From Phytophthora hibernalis (lineage: Eukaryota; Oomycota; Peronosporomycetes; Peronosporales; Peronosporaceae), in contig JAAKBF010000030.1 of the NCBI GenBank assembly GCA_012656075.1, positions 930,001 through 994,000 of the forward strand: a stretch of DNA of 64,000 nt, read 5' to 3'. Both the position numbers and the translations under genes were made by a program. Shown here one piece after another: positions 9,763-20,730 of the stretch (positions are counted from its first letter, which is position 1; the number at the start of each line of letters is the position of its first letter). The notes below the pieces were generated by a model. That model made no database searches. It was not told the origin of the DNA and was given only the letters and a program-made list of their open reading frames with translations.

Positions 9763-12701
9763 TCAACCGCTGGCTTCTTCAGCCGGCACGGAGAAGTACA
9801 TATCCTGCATCGTAAATTGCAGCGACGCCAGGCCGCCAGTGGTGCTGCCTTCTTCGACCTCCGTTTCGGATGAGGTCGGTGGCGTGAGAATCCGGCGGGG
9901 TTTTCCTCGCTTCTTCTTGCCCTTGTGAGTAGACCCAGCACCATTGTTCACTCCGCTGCATGCACTATTCGGCGGTGAGTTCTGGTCGATTGGTCTGAAG
10001 CAGATCGTGTTTTTCACCTCTGGAATCGGCTTCGGCGGCGTTTCAGGTAACGACGACGACATTGCCATATTAATGCTCGCGGCCAGATCTAAAGGCGGCG
10101 GGATCTCTGGCGTCGCAGGGCGACCACCACGACCGTCAAATACAGGTGAGCCGCCAATGCCGAAGTATGAATCCATCTCCATCACAAACAGTTGCTCGTC
10201 GCCGTTGACAAAACCCTCCGGAGCCATCGCCAAAGAACTAGCGCTGAGGTCTTGGTTTGGGTTTGGTCCCTTGCGCTTGACCTCAAGAACTTGGCCTTCC
10301 GGGTGGTCCTCATCAATTGCTTTGAAGGTCACCTTCGGATGTGCCCACAGCGGAAGCGATCTCTGAGCAAACGTTCTCAGCTCGCTCTTGGAACTGGCGT
10401 CACCATTGGCACTGCTGTGACTTAAGCTAGAGTGGTCTTCGACGCCAGATGAAAGAGACTCCGCCTTTCGTCGGCTCGGCGAAAGTAGTTCCCACGACTT
10501 GAGCTCGGTCACGCTAGCCTCAAATCCAAACGATGACAGCGAGGACTTGGAATTCTTTGTCTTTGGATCGGACGACGTTGCGCGAGCATGGTCCGCCTTG
10601 TACTGCGAGAGAGCTGTCACTCGCATGCTGTACAATTTGAGAACGGACTCGCAACAGATCAGCATCTTCAGCCCGTCAGGCGCAAACAGGCAGCACAATC
10701 GCTGACGCAGCCGGCGGCGGCGGGAAGCTACATCCATGTCGTTTTCGAAATGCTGATGTCCGAAGTCCATTGCGGATGTGGCGAGTTGAGACAGCAATGC
10801 TTGCGAGGCATCTAGTGCTGATTCCATAATAGTGCTGCTCCGCGTACTACCGGTCGCTGGCGGGCTGTGGAACGATAGGCCCGGAGGAGAAGACGATGAA
10901 GATGTAGACGACATTGACGAAGAGGATGAAGACGATGATGTGCGCTTTGTGCGCGCTTTTGAAGAAACTGGCGCCGACTTGTGGGGCGTCACAGTTGACA
11001 TGGAAAGGTTCTTGAATTCATGACGGATTCGGAGGACTTGGGTCTGCGTCCGCGTCTCCAGTGTACGGAAATCAGCGTAAAAGTCATTCACTTCACGTCG
11101 AGAAAAGCCTGGGCCAAGGCCATCACCATCAGATTCGGCGGCGCTTTCAACCGTGTTTGCGTGGGTATCGGCACTTATGCGCGCTCCTTCGGGGTGCAGT
11201 GCGTAAAGATGACTTGTGCCGTGTGCCGATGTCACGTTGATCCATTTTCCATCCGGACTGAAAGCGATGTCCTGGATGCTAGCGTGGGTAATTCCACGCT
11301 GCAACTTGTACACAAGCTGGTGATGAAGTGTTCCGTGGCCACTAACCACCGACCCATCAGGTTTATTCAGTACGCTCTGCAACGGCGGCGACAAGCGGTA
11401 AACATGGAGGTTCTGGCCCTTTGTGGAGCTCGTGGCTAGAAGCAATCCCGAGAAGTCCATCGACAGGTTCACCAATGCAGTGGAATGGCATGGGAAATTG
11501 GCTACCACGCGCTTGGTCACCAGGTCCAGCACCACCACCCACCCGGGATGCTTCTTCGACGCCGAGGCTACCACATCGTCTCCAGGCTGCGATTGGATGT
11601 CTGTAGAGCTATTCACTGACGACTTGCGAGACCGACCAGAGTTACGCCGGCTAGAAGGCGCCGTCTGTGAATTATAATGGAACGCTCCATTCGACGGCTT
11701 GCCAGGTGAGGAGGACAAATACGGCGCAATTGTAGCCCGTCCGACCTCCGACAAGTAGTACAGTCCGGAAGCTACGTTCTGCGCCACATCAATCGCTGTG
11801 TAGGACGGAGACGAGCTGTGTGACGCATCACGCGCTTCCACTGCCACTCCGCCATTCACGAGCGCCTCAATCGGAATGTCGTCAAAGTCCGAGTCGCTGT
11901 CTCCTGACAGGGCGTGTTCCCGTCCAATAGCTTGACAGGTTTCAGTACTCTGCGCGAATCCAGGGTACGCCAGCCAACGGGCGCCGAGGGCCATCGCAGG
12001 CGAAGCAGCTACAATGGTCTGCTGTAGTTGGAACGTGGCCAAGTCGTAGAGGAAAAGCTCCCGCGTCTCGCAGAGTACAGCAGCCGTCGTCGCGTTGGTC
12101 TGCACGTCCAGCACCAGAGACGGCGACGGCGGCAGCTTGTGCAGCAGTCGCTGGTCGTCCAGTGCCACCGCCGTGATATCCTCGCGTCCGTCATCATCTT
12201 CTACATTGGCAGCGACAAAATCTTCGTCTTCTTCGTCGTTCGAGGGTCTCTCCGACACGAAAAGAGCTCCCAGAGCTGTCGACGTCGGCAGTTCGTAGAG
12301 TCGGAAGAAACGGACGCCACAGAGCTTCGCCGCATCCTTCTCCGGGTCCAATAGCAGCTAAAACAGTAGAAAACACATTGCGTTAGCTTGAAGCGTCCTT
12401 TTGGACGTTAAGCGCCTAAGAGACGTACCTGCACGGGCGAGCAGCTGTCGCGAGCCGCGCTGAAGCCGTCGAGTCGGTACAGACGCCAGTCGGAGCGTGT
12501 GCACAGCAGCAAGAAGGCGCGGTTGTGTACACGCTGAACAGCGCAGAACGTCACTTCTAGAGAGCTCTGAGAGGCCAGCGACGGGTCGTTGGGCGCAGCG
12601 AAGACTGGAGATGAGGCCTGGGCGGACGACGCGTCGCTGGAGCCGCGGCGTCGCGGGGTACGCGCGCTAAGGCGACGCGTCGCGCGGGAGGAAGGCTGCA
12701 T
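9763..12701 (-). CDS. BCAS3 / ATG18-type WD-repeat protein
   Basis: Two exons, 12701-12429 and 12357-9763, joined across a 71-bp intron (CSPVQ to LLLDPEKD); about 955 residues, with no frame break. The beta-propeller core shows family landmarks: ALGARWLAYPG, GWVVVLDLVTKRVVANFPCH, GQNLHVYRL, VYKLQRGITHASIQDIAFSP and SAHGTSHLYALHP. The last two are characteristic of animal BCAS3 and the plant ATG18g/h group, which bind phosphoinositides and work in autophagy or membrane contacts. A long Ser-rich low-complexity stretch (SSSSSSSSMSSTSSSSS) sits mid-protein, and the tail is basic (KGKKKRGKPRR). The exact homologue within the PROPPIN/BCAS3 group is not settled. It is divergent from the LAMTOR5-like gene, with 299 bp between start codons. 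Confidence 0.8.
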
Positions 12702-13000
12702 GGGGTACGATACGCTTTGCGATTATTGAGCTTCTTCGGAGAAGAACGTACCCCTTCAACCCTAGACTGCGAGAACCGATATCGCATACAGTTAAAGAGC
12801 AAATTCAAATAAGATGCGTCAGAAGAATACAACATGCAAGTGCACTAAGATGCCACTATATCGTATGTCTTTTAACGTATTGACTCTCACAGGTTGGGAT
12901 GTGTGTAAGACGAGCCGCCAGAATCTTCCATGTGAAAGAGTCGGGACATGTCACTCTTCCGAGCATTCCAGTCGTAGTGCCATCGAAGACAAGAAGAAGT

Positions 13001-13320
13001 ATGAGCGAGACGCTGGGGCTGGTGCTGAACGATGGCCACGGGCTGCTGCTCAAGGCGGAGGGGGATCTCGCGTACACTGCACGCGACCAGAAGAACGGCT
13101 TCTTTACGTGCATCGCAGAGAAGGCCATTGACCTGGGCCAGTTCGCCGAGGGGGCGAGGACGAAGACGAGGAGACGCCCGAGTCAGAGGAGGACCAACCT
13201 CTGCCTACAGTGCGTCTGGAGACGAACAAGCGCTCGCTGCTCATCACCAAGTTCGAGACTGGAAGACGTGAGCGGACGCTGGTAGTGTCCAAGCCAAGAG
13301 GACACGTGGACGTTGAGTGA
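13001..13320 (+). CDS. LAMTOR5 (HBXIP)-like Ragulator subunit
   Basis: Roadblock/LC7-fold proteins of this type form the lysosomal Ragulator scaffold that brings Rag GTPases and TORC1 together. The product would have about 106 residues, opening METLGL-type (MSETLGLVLNDGHGLLLKAE), which matches the VGVLCTDSQGLNLGCRG turn of animal LAMTOR5. It continues FFTCIAEKAIDLGQ and then LPTVRLETNKRSLLITK, matching the final beta hairpin (VVCLESDNGNIMIQK in animals). An acidic insert (EDEDEETPESEEDQ) is oomycete-specific. The frame breaks near 13155 inside a G run (five Gs where six would keep frame). The start at 13001 is the first ATG that keeps the fold; an upstream exon is possible. Identification is from the pattern of strands and is moderately sure. 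Confidence 0.6.
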
Positions 13321-13427
13321 ATGAGGAGGACAAGAAGATACTGTTTCAGTAAAGATGATGCTGGGTGGACCGTTGCTTATTATCACTTGTGTATATACCT
13401 ACTAGGGTAGCTGCTTCTTTTCGAGGC

Positions 13428-14768
13428 CTAATTGTCGCTCTCGACCGAGTGGTCGTTCTCCTCCTTCTCGTGGGTCTTTTTGTGTCGTGCAAAGTTGGAC
13501 ACTTGGGTGAATTTCTTCTGACAGCCTTCGTACGGACACAGGTAGGGCTGGAAGCCCGCATGCATCCAGATGTGTTCCTTGAGCGAGACCGAGTGCGCGA
13601 AGCTCTTGCCGCAGCCGTCGTAGTGGCACGCGTACGGCTTGATGCCGGCGTGGGTGCGCTCGTGGGCTCGCAGGTTCGAGCTGTGCGCGTACCGCTTGCT
13701 GCAGCCGGCGACCGAGCACTTGAGCGGCTTCTCGCCCGTGTGCGTGCGGATGTGGTTCTGCAGCTCGGAGCGGCCGCGGAACTGCTTGTTGCACGTCGGA
13801 CACTCGTGCTTCTTGCTGGGCTTGACGCGCGACTTGGTCACCTTGGGCTTGGAGTACATCTCCACCTGCTCCAGGAACTTGTTCTGGTTCTCGTTATTTG
13901 TGATGACCGACATCTTGGTCGTGCTCAGTGCGATAGAGTTGGTGAGATGCCGCACAGTGCTGCTGGACGGTGAGCTCGAGGCCGCTAATACAGAGTCTCC
14001 TGCTTCCCGGTCTTCTTCTGTGGAGAGGCTGATCCCCGTGTGGTTCAGCGACTTGATGTACCCGTCCAGCTCGATCATCGAGTCTTTCACGTAGTCGCTA
14101 ATGGCCCACACCGTGTTCTCGTTCATCTGACCCAGATCGAAGGCATAACCGTCGTCGTCGATCTGTCGGACCGTGTCCGGCTGGTACTTGCTGATCACGT
14201 CCATGAGGCCCCGCAGGTACTGACTGGGCAGCATCGTGATCTTCTGCACGAGACGCTGCTTGTCGTAGAAGCTCATGGGCTTGACGTTCTCCGGGTACAT
14301 GAACTCGCCTGTGTTCGGGTCCATGTACTTCGTGTTGCCACCTGATCCTTCCGCAGCTACCGACGTGGTTGCGTCTTGTCCCTCGTGATCTGTGGTCGAC
14401 TCGGCATTATCTGCTGTTGTCTCGGCACGTACAGCGGTCCCAGTAATCGAGGCCGGCAGCAAGGAGCTGATGGAGAACTGACTCGACGTGCGCTTCTCCA
14501 ACACTGCGTTCATGGACGGCATGGGCCCCAGGCCACCGAAGCTCTCGTCGCCGAGCATCCAGGACGGGTCTTTCTTCAGACTCAACCCCACGTTCGGGTA
14601 GGTTGTGGCGTTCTTCTCCGAAGGCGACGCGTCCGTCTTTGAGTTGCTCTCGACTGTGGACGCTTCGGTCTCACTCACTTTCTGTCGCTTGATTGGTGGT
14701 AACGCGGCGTCACTGGAGGACGTTGGTGTGGTCAAGGAGGAGGTGGAGGCTGCTACGGTGCTGCTCAT
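13428..14768 (-). CDS. NET-domain / four-C2H2-zinc-finger fusion transcription factor
   Basis: An intact single-exon frame of 446 residues. Residues 1-160 are Ser/Thr-rich and low complexity. Residues about 163-232 (from KPMSFYDKQRLVQKI through ISDYVKDSM) have the layout of the NET domain of BET bromodomain proteins: PMSxxxK start, a leucine-rich first helix pair, an acidic DDDGYAFDLGQM turn and a final helix. Residues 321-433 contain four C2H2 fingers. Finger 1 is CPTC-type; fingers 2-4 use C-x4-C spacing (CSVAGC, CHYDGC, CPYEGC), as in YY1/TFIIIA-like factors. A short acidic tail follows. No bromodomain is present. It is most likely a nuclear DNA-binding regulator that recruits chromatin factors through NET. 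Confidence 0.85.
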   Translation of the reverse strand: MSSTVAASTSSLTTPTSSSDAALPPIKRQKVSETEASTVESNSKTDASPSEKNATTYPNVGLSLKKDPSWMLGDESFGGLGPMPSMNAVLEKRTSSQFSISSLLPASITGTAVRAETTADNAESTTDHEGQDATTSVAAEGSGGNTKYMDPNTGEFMYPENVKPMSFYDKQRLVQKITMLPSQYLRGLMDVISKYQPDTVRQIDDDGYAFDLGQMNENTVWAISDYVKDSMIELDGYIKSLNHTGISLSTEEDREAGDSVLAASSSPSSSTVRHLTNSIALSTTKMSVITNNENQNKFLEQVEMYSKPKVTKSRVKPSKKHECPTCNKQFRGRSELQNHIRTHTGEKPLKCSVAGCSKRYAHSSNLRAHERTHAGIKPYACHYDGCGKSFAHSVSLKEHIWMHAGFQPYLCPYEGCQKKFTQVSNFARHKKTHEKEENDHSVESDN

Positions 14769-16144
14769 TGGATCTCTCGATGTGGGTTCGTGTCCGGAGG
14801 TGTTTCGACGCGGTTTTGGCGCGTTTCGGATGACAATTGGGTTATAGCGACAGCTCTGTCGATTGGACCGAGATGCAGGCGCTGGAGGTCGTTAAACTCG
14901 AGTAGGAAAGGCACTAGCAAGCGACGCGATCTCCTCGAAGCGATTCGGTATATGAGGCAATAAGTCCACAAACATTCGCCCCCTTCAAAGTCCTTCACTC
15001 CTCCACCCACGAGAAAGCCTCTCTAAATTGATTTCGAGAGAATATTTATACGGGTTGATGGGACGGGTGGCATCGCAAAGGAAGTGATCGCGTCAACATC
15101 GCGGTGAGAGCAGCACGGATATCTTAGCCCATATAGGCGGACCGGACCTCAATGCACAATGGCATAGATCTACATGTATTTATGCACAGATATCCTTTCT
15201 TTCGACCTTGCATCCTTTTCGTGCGAGACATACATCGCAACGGGGCCAAGTGCGATCCAATTTGTGGCTTCCCACCCCCTCCGACATGCACTGGCTCGCG
15301 AGTGAAGGTCTGTTGAAGTGGGTTCGCCCATCCCGCAGCATTCGATTGGCTGAAAAAGTTTGCTCAGGTTACACTAGGTTTACTCACCTGCTTACCGGTA
15401 TGGCGCACATATTCGCTCTGCATTTGATGTCCCAACGCTGCAAAGTCGATAAAGAGAACGAGGTGTCCGTGCTGCAGTGTAAAGCACCGGGCTGAATTCA
15501 TGAATGTCTGCCACTTTAGAACCTAAAGTTTAGGTACCTTTGGGAGTGCGAGCTTCAAACTTGCACGTGACGAACTTGAAATATCCTCGATTTCGCTCGT
15601 AGTCATGGCCTGCTGCCAATACAAAATCACCTTTGCTCAATAATATGTTACCATAAAACCGAAAGTCATAGAGGCCGACCAAGCAGGCGTGCGTTTTCTC
15701 GTGAATCACACCCGTACCTGCCTATCCATATATTGCAAACTGATTCAGAAGTTGCTCAGCACTTACAGAATGCAGTCTTCGATACGATGCGCTAACCGCA
15801 AAATCGACCACAACACTACAGATTTCAACGCGATGACTCACTGTCAAGTCATCGCCTGTGTCATAGACAGTGTCAGCCTGGTGATTCACATGTCAAAAAC
15901 ATGGTTTGGCTGGTGATTTGCAACGCGGGGCGATTGAAGCGAGCTGCTCGCTCCCTCCACCAGAGCGAGAGTTGATCGCTGTAAAACCCCAGCATCGCAG
16001 TCATACCAACGCAATTCTTGTCGATTTTCAGCAAGATTTGCCGGCGACGACCTCAACCGTTTCGAAGTATGCGTCTATTTGCGCATGAGCATTTTGGCCC
16101 GACACGTTGTCCCGCTCAGAACGGCTTAACAGTCTTCTTCTGCT
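14769..16144. other. Intergenic region, no supported gene
   Basis: About 1.4 kb between divergent starts (NET-C2H2 gene on the left, small membrane protein on the right). No open frame shows family motifs or a codon pattern like the neighbours. It presumably holds both promoters. I see no tRNA-like or long inverted repeat structure in it. Confidence 0.4.
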
Positions 16145-16453
16145 ATGGTCGAGACCTCCTTGTCCGAGTGCGCAATCCAGATCGAGCAGCCGAAGCTTCC
16201 GTCTGGTGAGTTCAAGCCGCTGCCGTCGGGCGAGTTCAAGCCCCTCACGAGTGGGCAGCTTCTACTGAAAGCCCGCCGCAAGTCCGACCAGCGCGGGCTG
16301 CTCGCCGGCGTGGACGATGAGCAAGACGACGACCAGGTCGCGGACCCAGGACGCGAGTGTTTCCTGTCCAAGTTCCTCGCGGTCTGCATGACGCTGTTGG
16401 TCTGCTGCTTCATCTACTTTGTGGTGCTGCAGCGGTGGGTGCTGAAGGTCTGA
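16145..16453 (+). CDS. Small tail-anchored membrane protein, unknown function
   Basis: An intact 102-residue frame. It has no N-terminal signal peptide. Residues about 18-36 contain a short duplicated motif (LPSGEFKPLPSGEFKPL), then a basic stretch (KARRKSDQRG), an acidic patch (DDEQDDDQ), and one strongly hydrophobic segment near the C-terminus (FLAVCMTLLVCCFIYFVVL, about residues 77-95) followed by QRWVLKV. This arrangement suggests a C-terminal tail anchor with the N-terminus in the cytosol. I recognise no family. Coding support is the intact frame, composition and position; the gene is plausible but unproven. Confidence 0.55.
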   Translation: MVETSLSECAIQIEQPKLPSGEFKPLPSGEFKPLTSGQLLLKARRKSDQRGLLAGVDDEQDDDQVADPGRECFLSKFLAVCMTLLVCCFIYFVVLQRWVLKV

Positions 16454-16976
16454 GCATCTCGGCTGGTGGTGGCGTGCGATGGCACCAAAGAGAGCTCTTG
16501 TCGTGTGAATAACTTAATCAATACAAAACGATGTATCGGCGAGCACGCGCCTGGAAACCTTCTGCCAAGGTGCAGATGTTAACTCGTGGGTGTCCTTCGT
16601 CCCGTTGTCGGCCATCTGCGCTGGAGTCTCCATTCACCGCACACTGTTGAAGACTCTGCATGGCTCCTGCTGTAGTATTATCCAGCCCTATCGCTCGCGA
16701 TGCATATCATGGAGAAGCGGAGCTGCTGCTGGGACAGCGCAAGCGGCTGGCGAAACCAAGACTCGCTCACTTCCCCATTTGCACGTCCCATTGTCCAACC
16801 ACCACCTCCGTCGCGAATCCGTTACGCTAACGCTTGCCTCTATTTATCGCTTAGCCGGACAAGTCCAGCGCAACCGCCGAGACTTTCACTGCATCTACCC
16901 ATTTCGAGGAGGCACTCCCCAGTCGCCAATTCGCCTCCCGTTCGTCGGCACTCGACACGCAGACGACTTATTCCCG
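16454..16976. other. Intergenic / 5' leader of the PH-domain gene
   Basis: The reading frame of the PH gene stays open back to about 16590 but contains no ATG before 16977, so this stretch is taken as leader and promoter. Nothing else is recognisable in it. Confidence 0.4.
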
Positions 16977-17696
16977 ATGACACGCCAGGGCTACCTCATC
17001 GTCCACGAGAAGCGCGGTCGTCCCTCGGTGCGCTACTTCTCGCTCGAGGACGGCTTCCTGCGTCAGTACGAGTCGGCCGACTGCAACAAGTGCCAGAGCG
17101 AGGTGCAGCTTTCCGGCTGCAAAATCGCCGTCAAGGCGCAGAAGCGCGTCGACGGCGTGCCCAACAGCTTCTATCTGGAGACCCGCAAGGTGTTCGTCAA
17201 GGACCGGTCCTACACGCTGGGCAACGTCGAACGCCTCGAGTTCAGCGCCTGCAGCGGTGAGGACCGACAAGAGTGGGGCAAGGCGCTCTTCTCCTGGCAG
17301 CGCTACTACTGGCGCGACCCGCAGGCCGCTTCACCCGAGAAGGACGCGGCCGCCAGCGAGACGCGGCTTCAGCTCGAGGAGATCATCGCCAAACACTACG
17401 TGCAAAAGCCCTCGAGTAGCCACTCATTGTCGTTCGCGGCGGCCAAGACGCCCATCTCGTTCCTGCGCCGCAACGCGCACTCGCTGCGTCGGTCGCTGTC
17501 GCTGACGTCGACGGTCGCCAATACGACCAAACCTGAGAGCGACGCAGAGCCGACCGACTGCGTGAAGGACAAGGTGGCGCTCGCCAAGGTGGAGTGCCCC
17601 GAGGACGACAACAACAACAAGAGCAACAACGTCTGCAAGGCCGCCGCCGTCACCCCGCACTACTTGCCCCGCAGCAACAACCAGGAAGTGCACTAG
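16977..17696 (+). CDS. PH-domain protein
   Basis: A 239-residue product from the first in-frame ATG (MTRQGYLIVHEKRGRP). Residues 1-115 form a pleckstrin-homology domain: GYLIV first strand with basic residues in the beta1-beta2 loop (HEKRGRPSVRYFSL), FYLETRKVFV, TLGNVERLEFSACS, and the C-terminal helix DRQEWGKALFSWQRYYW with the invariant Trp. PH domains of this kind bind phosphoinositides or proteins and place the protein at membranes. The second half is low complexity and Ser-rich (HSLRRSLSLTS) with an acidic tail, probably a phosphorylated linker. No other domain. Single exon, no frame break. Confidence 0.8.
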   Translation: MTRQGYLIVHEKRGRPSVRYFSLEDGFLRQYESADCNKCQSEVQLSGCKIAVKAQKRVDGVPNSFYLETRKVFVKDRSYTLGNVERLEFSACSGEDRQEWGKALFSWQRYYWRDPQAASPEKDAAASETRLQLEEIIAKHYVQKPSSSHSLSFAAAKTPISFLRRNAHSLRRSLSLTSTVANTTKPESDAEPTDCVKDKVALAKVECPEDDNNNKSNNVCKAAAVTPHYLPRSNNQEVH

Positions 17697-17976
17697 ACAC
17701 CCACCCTATTTTATGTCTCACAAAGCCTAGAACCAGCAACTATGAAAGCAAGCATCGACCATCTATTCACCATAAATGCAGCTTTATCCGTTCAATACGT
17801 ACAGTATGAGAACCTTGTCCTGATAACGGTCAGAGTGACTAAGAACTGTAGCATCACGTGACGTGATAAGGTCTTCTTACACGTTGGCCTTTGGTCAAAA
17901 ACTCATTGCACGCTTGTTATCTGTGAAAATGCACATTTTATTGACTACAGCAATTCTTCACTTTCTTCAGTCACTG

Positions 17977-19487
17977 CTACACCGCTCGCTCGTTCTTGGG
18001 CGCGGAGCTACTCGCCTGCTCCTGTTGTTGCTGTTGCTGCAGCTTGAGCATTTGCTTCTTCTGGCGCAGCTTCTGCGGGCGCTTGTCGCCGAACAAGGAG
18101 CGGAAGCGCGAGCGCAGCTGCGACGCAGTGAACTTGGCCAGTGGTGTGTACTCATCGACGCCCGTGCGGCCCGTGGCCAGCATCTCCCAGCACACTTTGG
18201 ACAGGTGGCGGCAGCGCGGGTCCTTCACGGCGTGTTCCAGTTGGCGGATGTTGTCGTCGCTCCAAGCGTCCATCTTGACGGGCGCGCTCGCCGGCAGCTC
18301 GAACTGACGCAGGTAGGCGTTTTGCAGCTCGGCCGCCGTGAACTGCGTCAACGGGGCGAAGCGGTCCTCCTTCATGCCGCCCGTGGCGAGCACCGACCAG
18401 TAGATCTTCTTGCCGCGTCGGCACGCGTTGGGACGCGGCAGGTTCACCGCTTCGTACAGCAGCTGCAGGTGCTCCTGCGGGAGCAGCCGCAGCGGCATGT
18501 TGGAAGCCACTGGCGACGACATGCCCCCGAAGCTCATGCGGTTGCCGAAGGCGTCGCCATTGGCCATGACGTTCTCGCGACCAAGCGTTAGCGCGCCCGC
18601 GGCCGAGTACCGCTGCTGCATCCTCTCAGCATCCGTGGGCTCGATGAGCGCCTCCAAGAAGCTGTCGTAGGCCTGCACGTCGAACTCGTTCTCGCGCTGG
18701 ATGTCGAGCGGCTGCAGCAGCGCGCTCGAGGACCCAGCAGTGTACACATTAGGCCCGTGAGAACCGTACTGGTAGTTGGCCACCTGCTGCTGGGCCACGG
18801 CCACCGCGACGCAGTGCGTCAACAGGCGGCCATGACCGAGCTTGAACACGGCCATAGCGCGCTGGTCGTGCACGATGTACTCGAGGTCCCGCACGGCCGA
18901 GTAGCCGAGGCGACACAGGTACTCGGCGTACTCGAAGGTGCTGGCCTTGGGCACGCCGCAGAGCTCCAGCCAACGCGAGACCGTGTAGCTGGGTGACAGC
19001 GTGCCCGGGCCTTGGAACCGACGGGTCTGGAAGTCGCGCGCCGCGTGCTGCGCCACGAGCTGCGCGTCCGCCACGCCCGCGCGCTGCAGCTCCGTGACGT
19101 CGGCAAAGGCCAACGCCAGGACCGAGTCGAAGCCGTCCTGAGCCAGGCACTGCGCGGCCAGCGAGAGCGCCGCGGCGTCCTGCGCTAGCTGCAGGCTCTT
19201 GAGGAACGTGAGCACGTCGTCCGTGGTCGCGTAGCTGACCGAATCCACCTGGAAGCCGGCGAAGTCGAGCTTCAGGTCGCCAGGCGTGGGCGAGGACGGG
19301 GCCGACGGCCGCTGGCGCTTGCGGTTGCGCTGCTGCGCGTCGCTGTCCAGGGCGTGACGGTCACGGCGGCGCTGAGCTGCTTGAGCTCGGGCCACGACAA
19401 GAGGCCGGAGCTGCTGGAAGGTGTAGCGGCGGACGAAGAGTCCACGACGTCGACTGCAGGCGCGCGGATGCTGGAGAGGGGCTGCAT
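17977..19487 (-). CDS. Myb/SANT-like helical repeat protein, unknown function
   Basis: Starts at the ATG at 19487 (MQPLSSIRAPAVDVV). The frame shifts near 19365-19380 (one missing base) into RRRDRHALDSDAQQ and then stays open to the stop; about 500 residues. The middle is helical and Ala/Leu/Gln-rich. The C-terminal third contains two related segments of about 55 residues. One carries IYWSVLATGG, EDRFAPLTQFTAAELQNAYL; the other VCWEMLATGRTG, DEYTPLAKFTASQLRSRF. Each starts with a helix containing EAVNLPR or EHAVKDPR. The W-x-x-L-A-T-G pattern and three-helix spacing suggest a divergent Myb/SANT pair. A polyQ tract and basic tail follow. Likely nuclear; function unknown. Confidence 0.65.
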
Positions 19488-20705
19488 ACTGGAGGTGGTT
19501 TATACGGCAGACCCTGTGCTAGACGCTCGACTCGAGGCGAATCGGATTGTGTCGAGCGACTTGGCCGCTGCGTCCTGGTGAAAAGCGAAGGCATTGGCAA
19601 GCGGTTCGCTCTCTGGCCCACCATCCACCATGTCCATGCATCACGAGCAAGCCCCTCTCCTCACGAGAAAACTGCATCTCTCGCGCCCATCCCCTTGGTT
19701 GAAAGTATTTACACGAATAGCCGTGCACGACAGGCACCATTGTCGAGGCGATCCGTTGTCTTCGACAATGGCTGCTGCAGGTCCGGTGGACAATGTTTGC
19801 CTCGGGTACATGTATCACCACGGCAGACTGCATTGCATTGACATGCCACCGCTAGGATAGCAGCAATACATTTAAGATAACGCCCCTTGAAGAGCAGATG
19901 GCTGTCATGCTCGGCGCCAGCTGGCCTTGCTGTCAGCGGCGTAAAGCGGGTGGTGCCCAACGTCCGAGTCTGGCATGACTGAGCAAGACGTTGCTGTGTA
20001 CAGTACCAGGTACGGCGTTGGCGTTCTCATTGTCGAGCGAGCGAATCAGGAAGTGGCCATTGCGATCGTCCAGCGGAACTCGTCCCCTCAACGTTGCCAT
20101 CCCTTTCATTCGCGTGCTCGGCCTACAGTATTCATACCGTACCGTACTGACTACGATGTCTGATGCGGCCTCGGCCGCCACCGCAATGTGGACCTACGAC
20201 CGTCGCCGAAGCGGAAGTCCCGCGTGGCTTGAGCGACTATGAGGTGGTCGGTACCAATTCGGCTAAACTTAACGCAGCAGGCGCTTCGAGCTACATTTTG
20301 TACTTCATCGTGGAGACCCCATCGGCGCCGAAGCGCAGGCACCAAGCGGCTTTCGTCGAGGCGAAGACTGTAAATTACGGCTGGCCACGCGGCTCTGCCC
20401 GGCACGTATCAGCGGCCCGTCTTGCGTCGACAGCTGACTCGGTCACAGCCTGCTGATTGCCTGGTGAGCTAACGGCGCCCGTCGGCTGCGCTTCAACGCG
20501 AGCGCCGCAGGAATCTAAAGCGACAAAGCTCTTCGTCACTGTCGCTTCTTATTGCCTCCTGCACGAGTGCAGAACTTGCATCCGGCTGCCACGGGTTTGC
20601 GCAACGACGGCAGCTTCCTGTCCACCGTTCGTCCACGCCATGCCAAGAATCTTGGCCCAAGACCTCCGACAGCGGAAGAAAGGGGCCTACATCAATTTGA
20701 TGCAC

Positions 20706-20730
20706 GGTCATTTGATGCCATCAAATGACC
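20706..20730. repeat. 25-bp near-perfect palindrome
   Basis: GGTCATTTGATG, one central base, CATCAAATGACC: two 12-bp arms that are exact reverse complements. It could be a dimeric protein-binding site or a hairpin. Confidence 0.8.
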
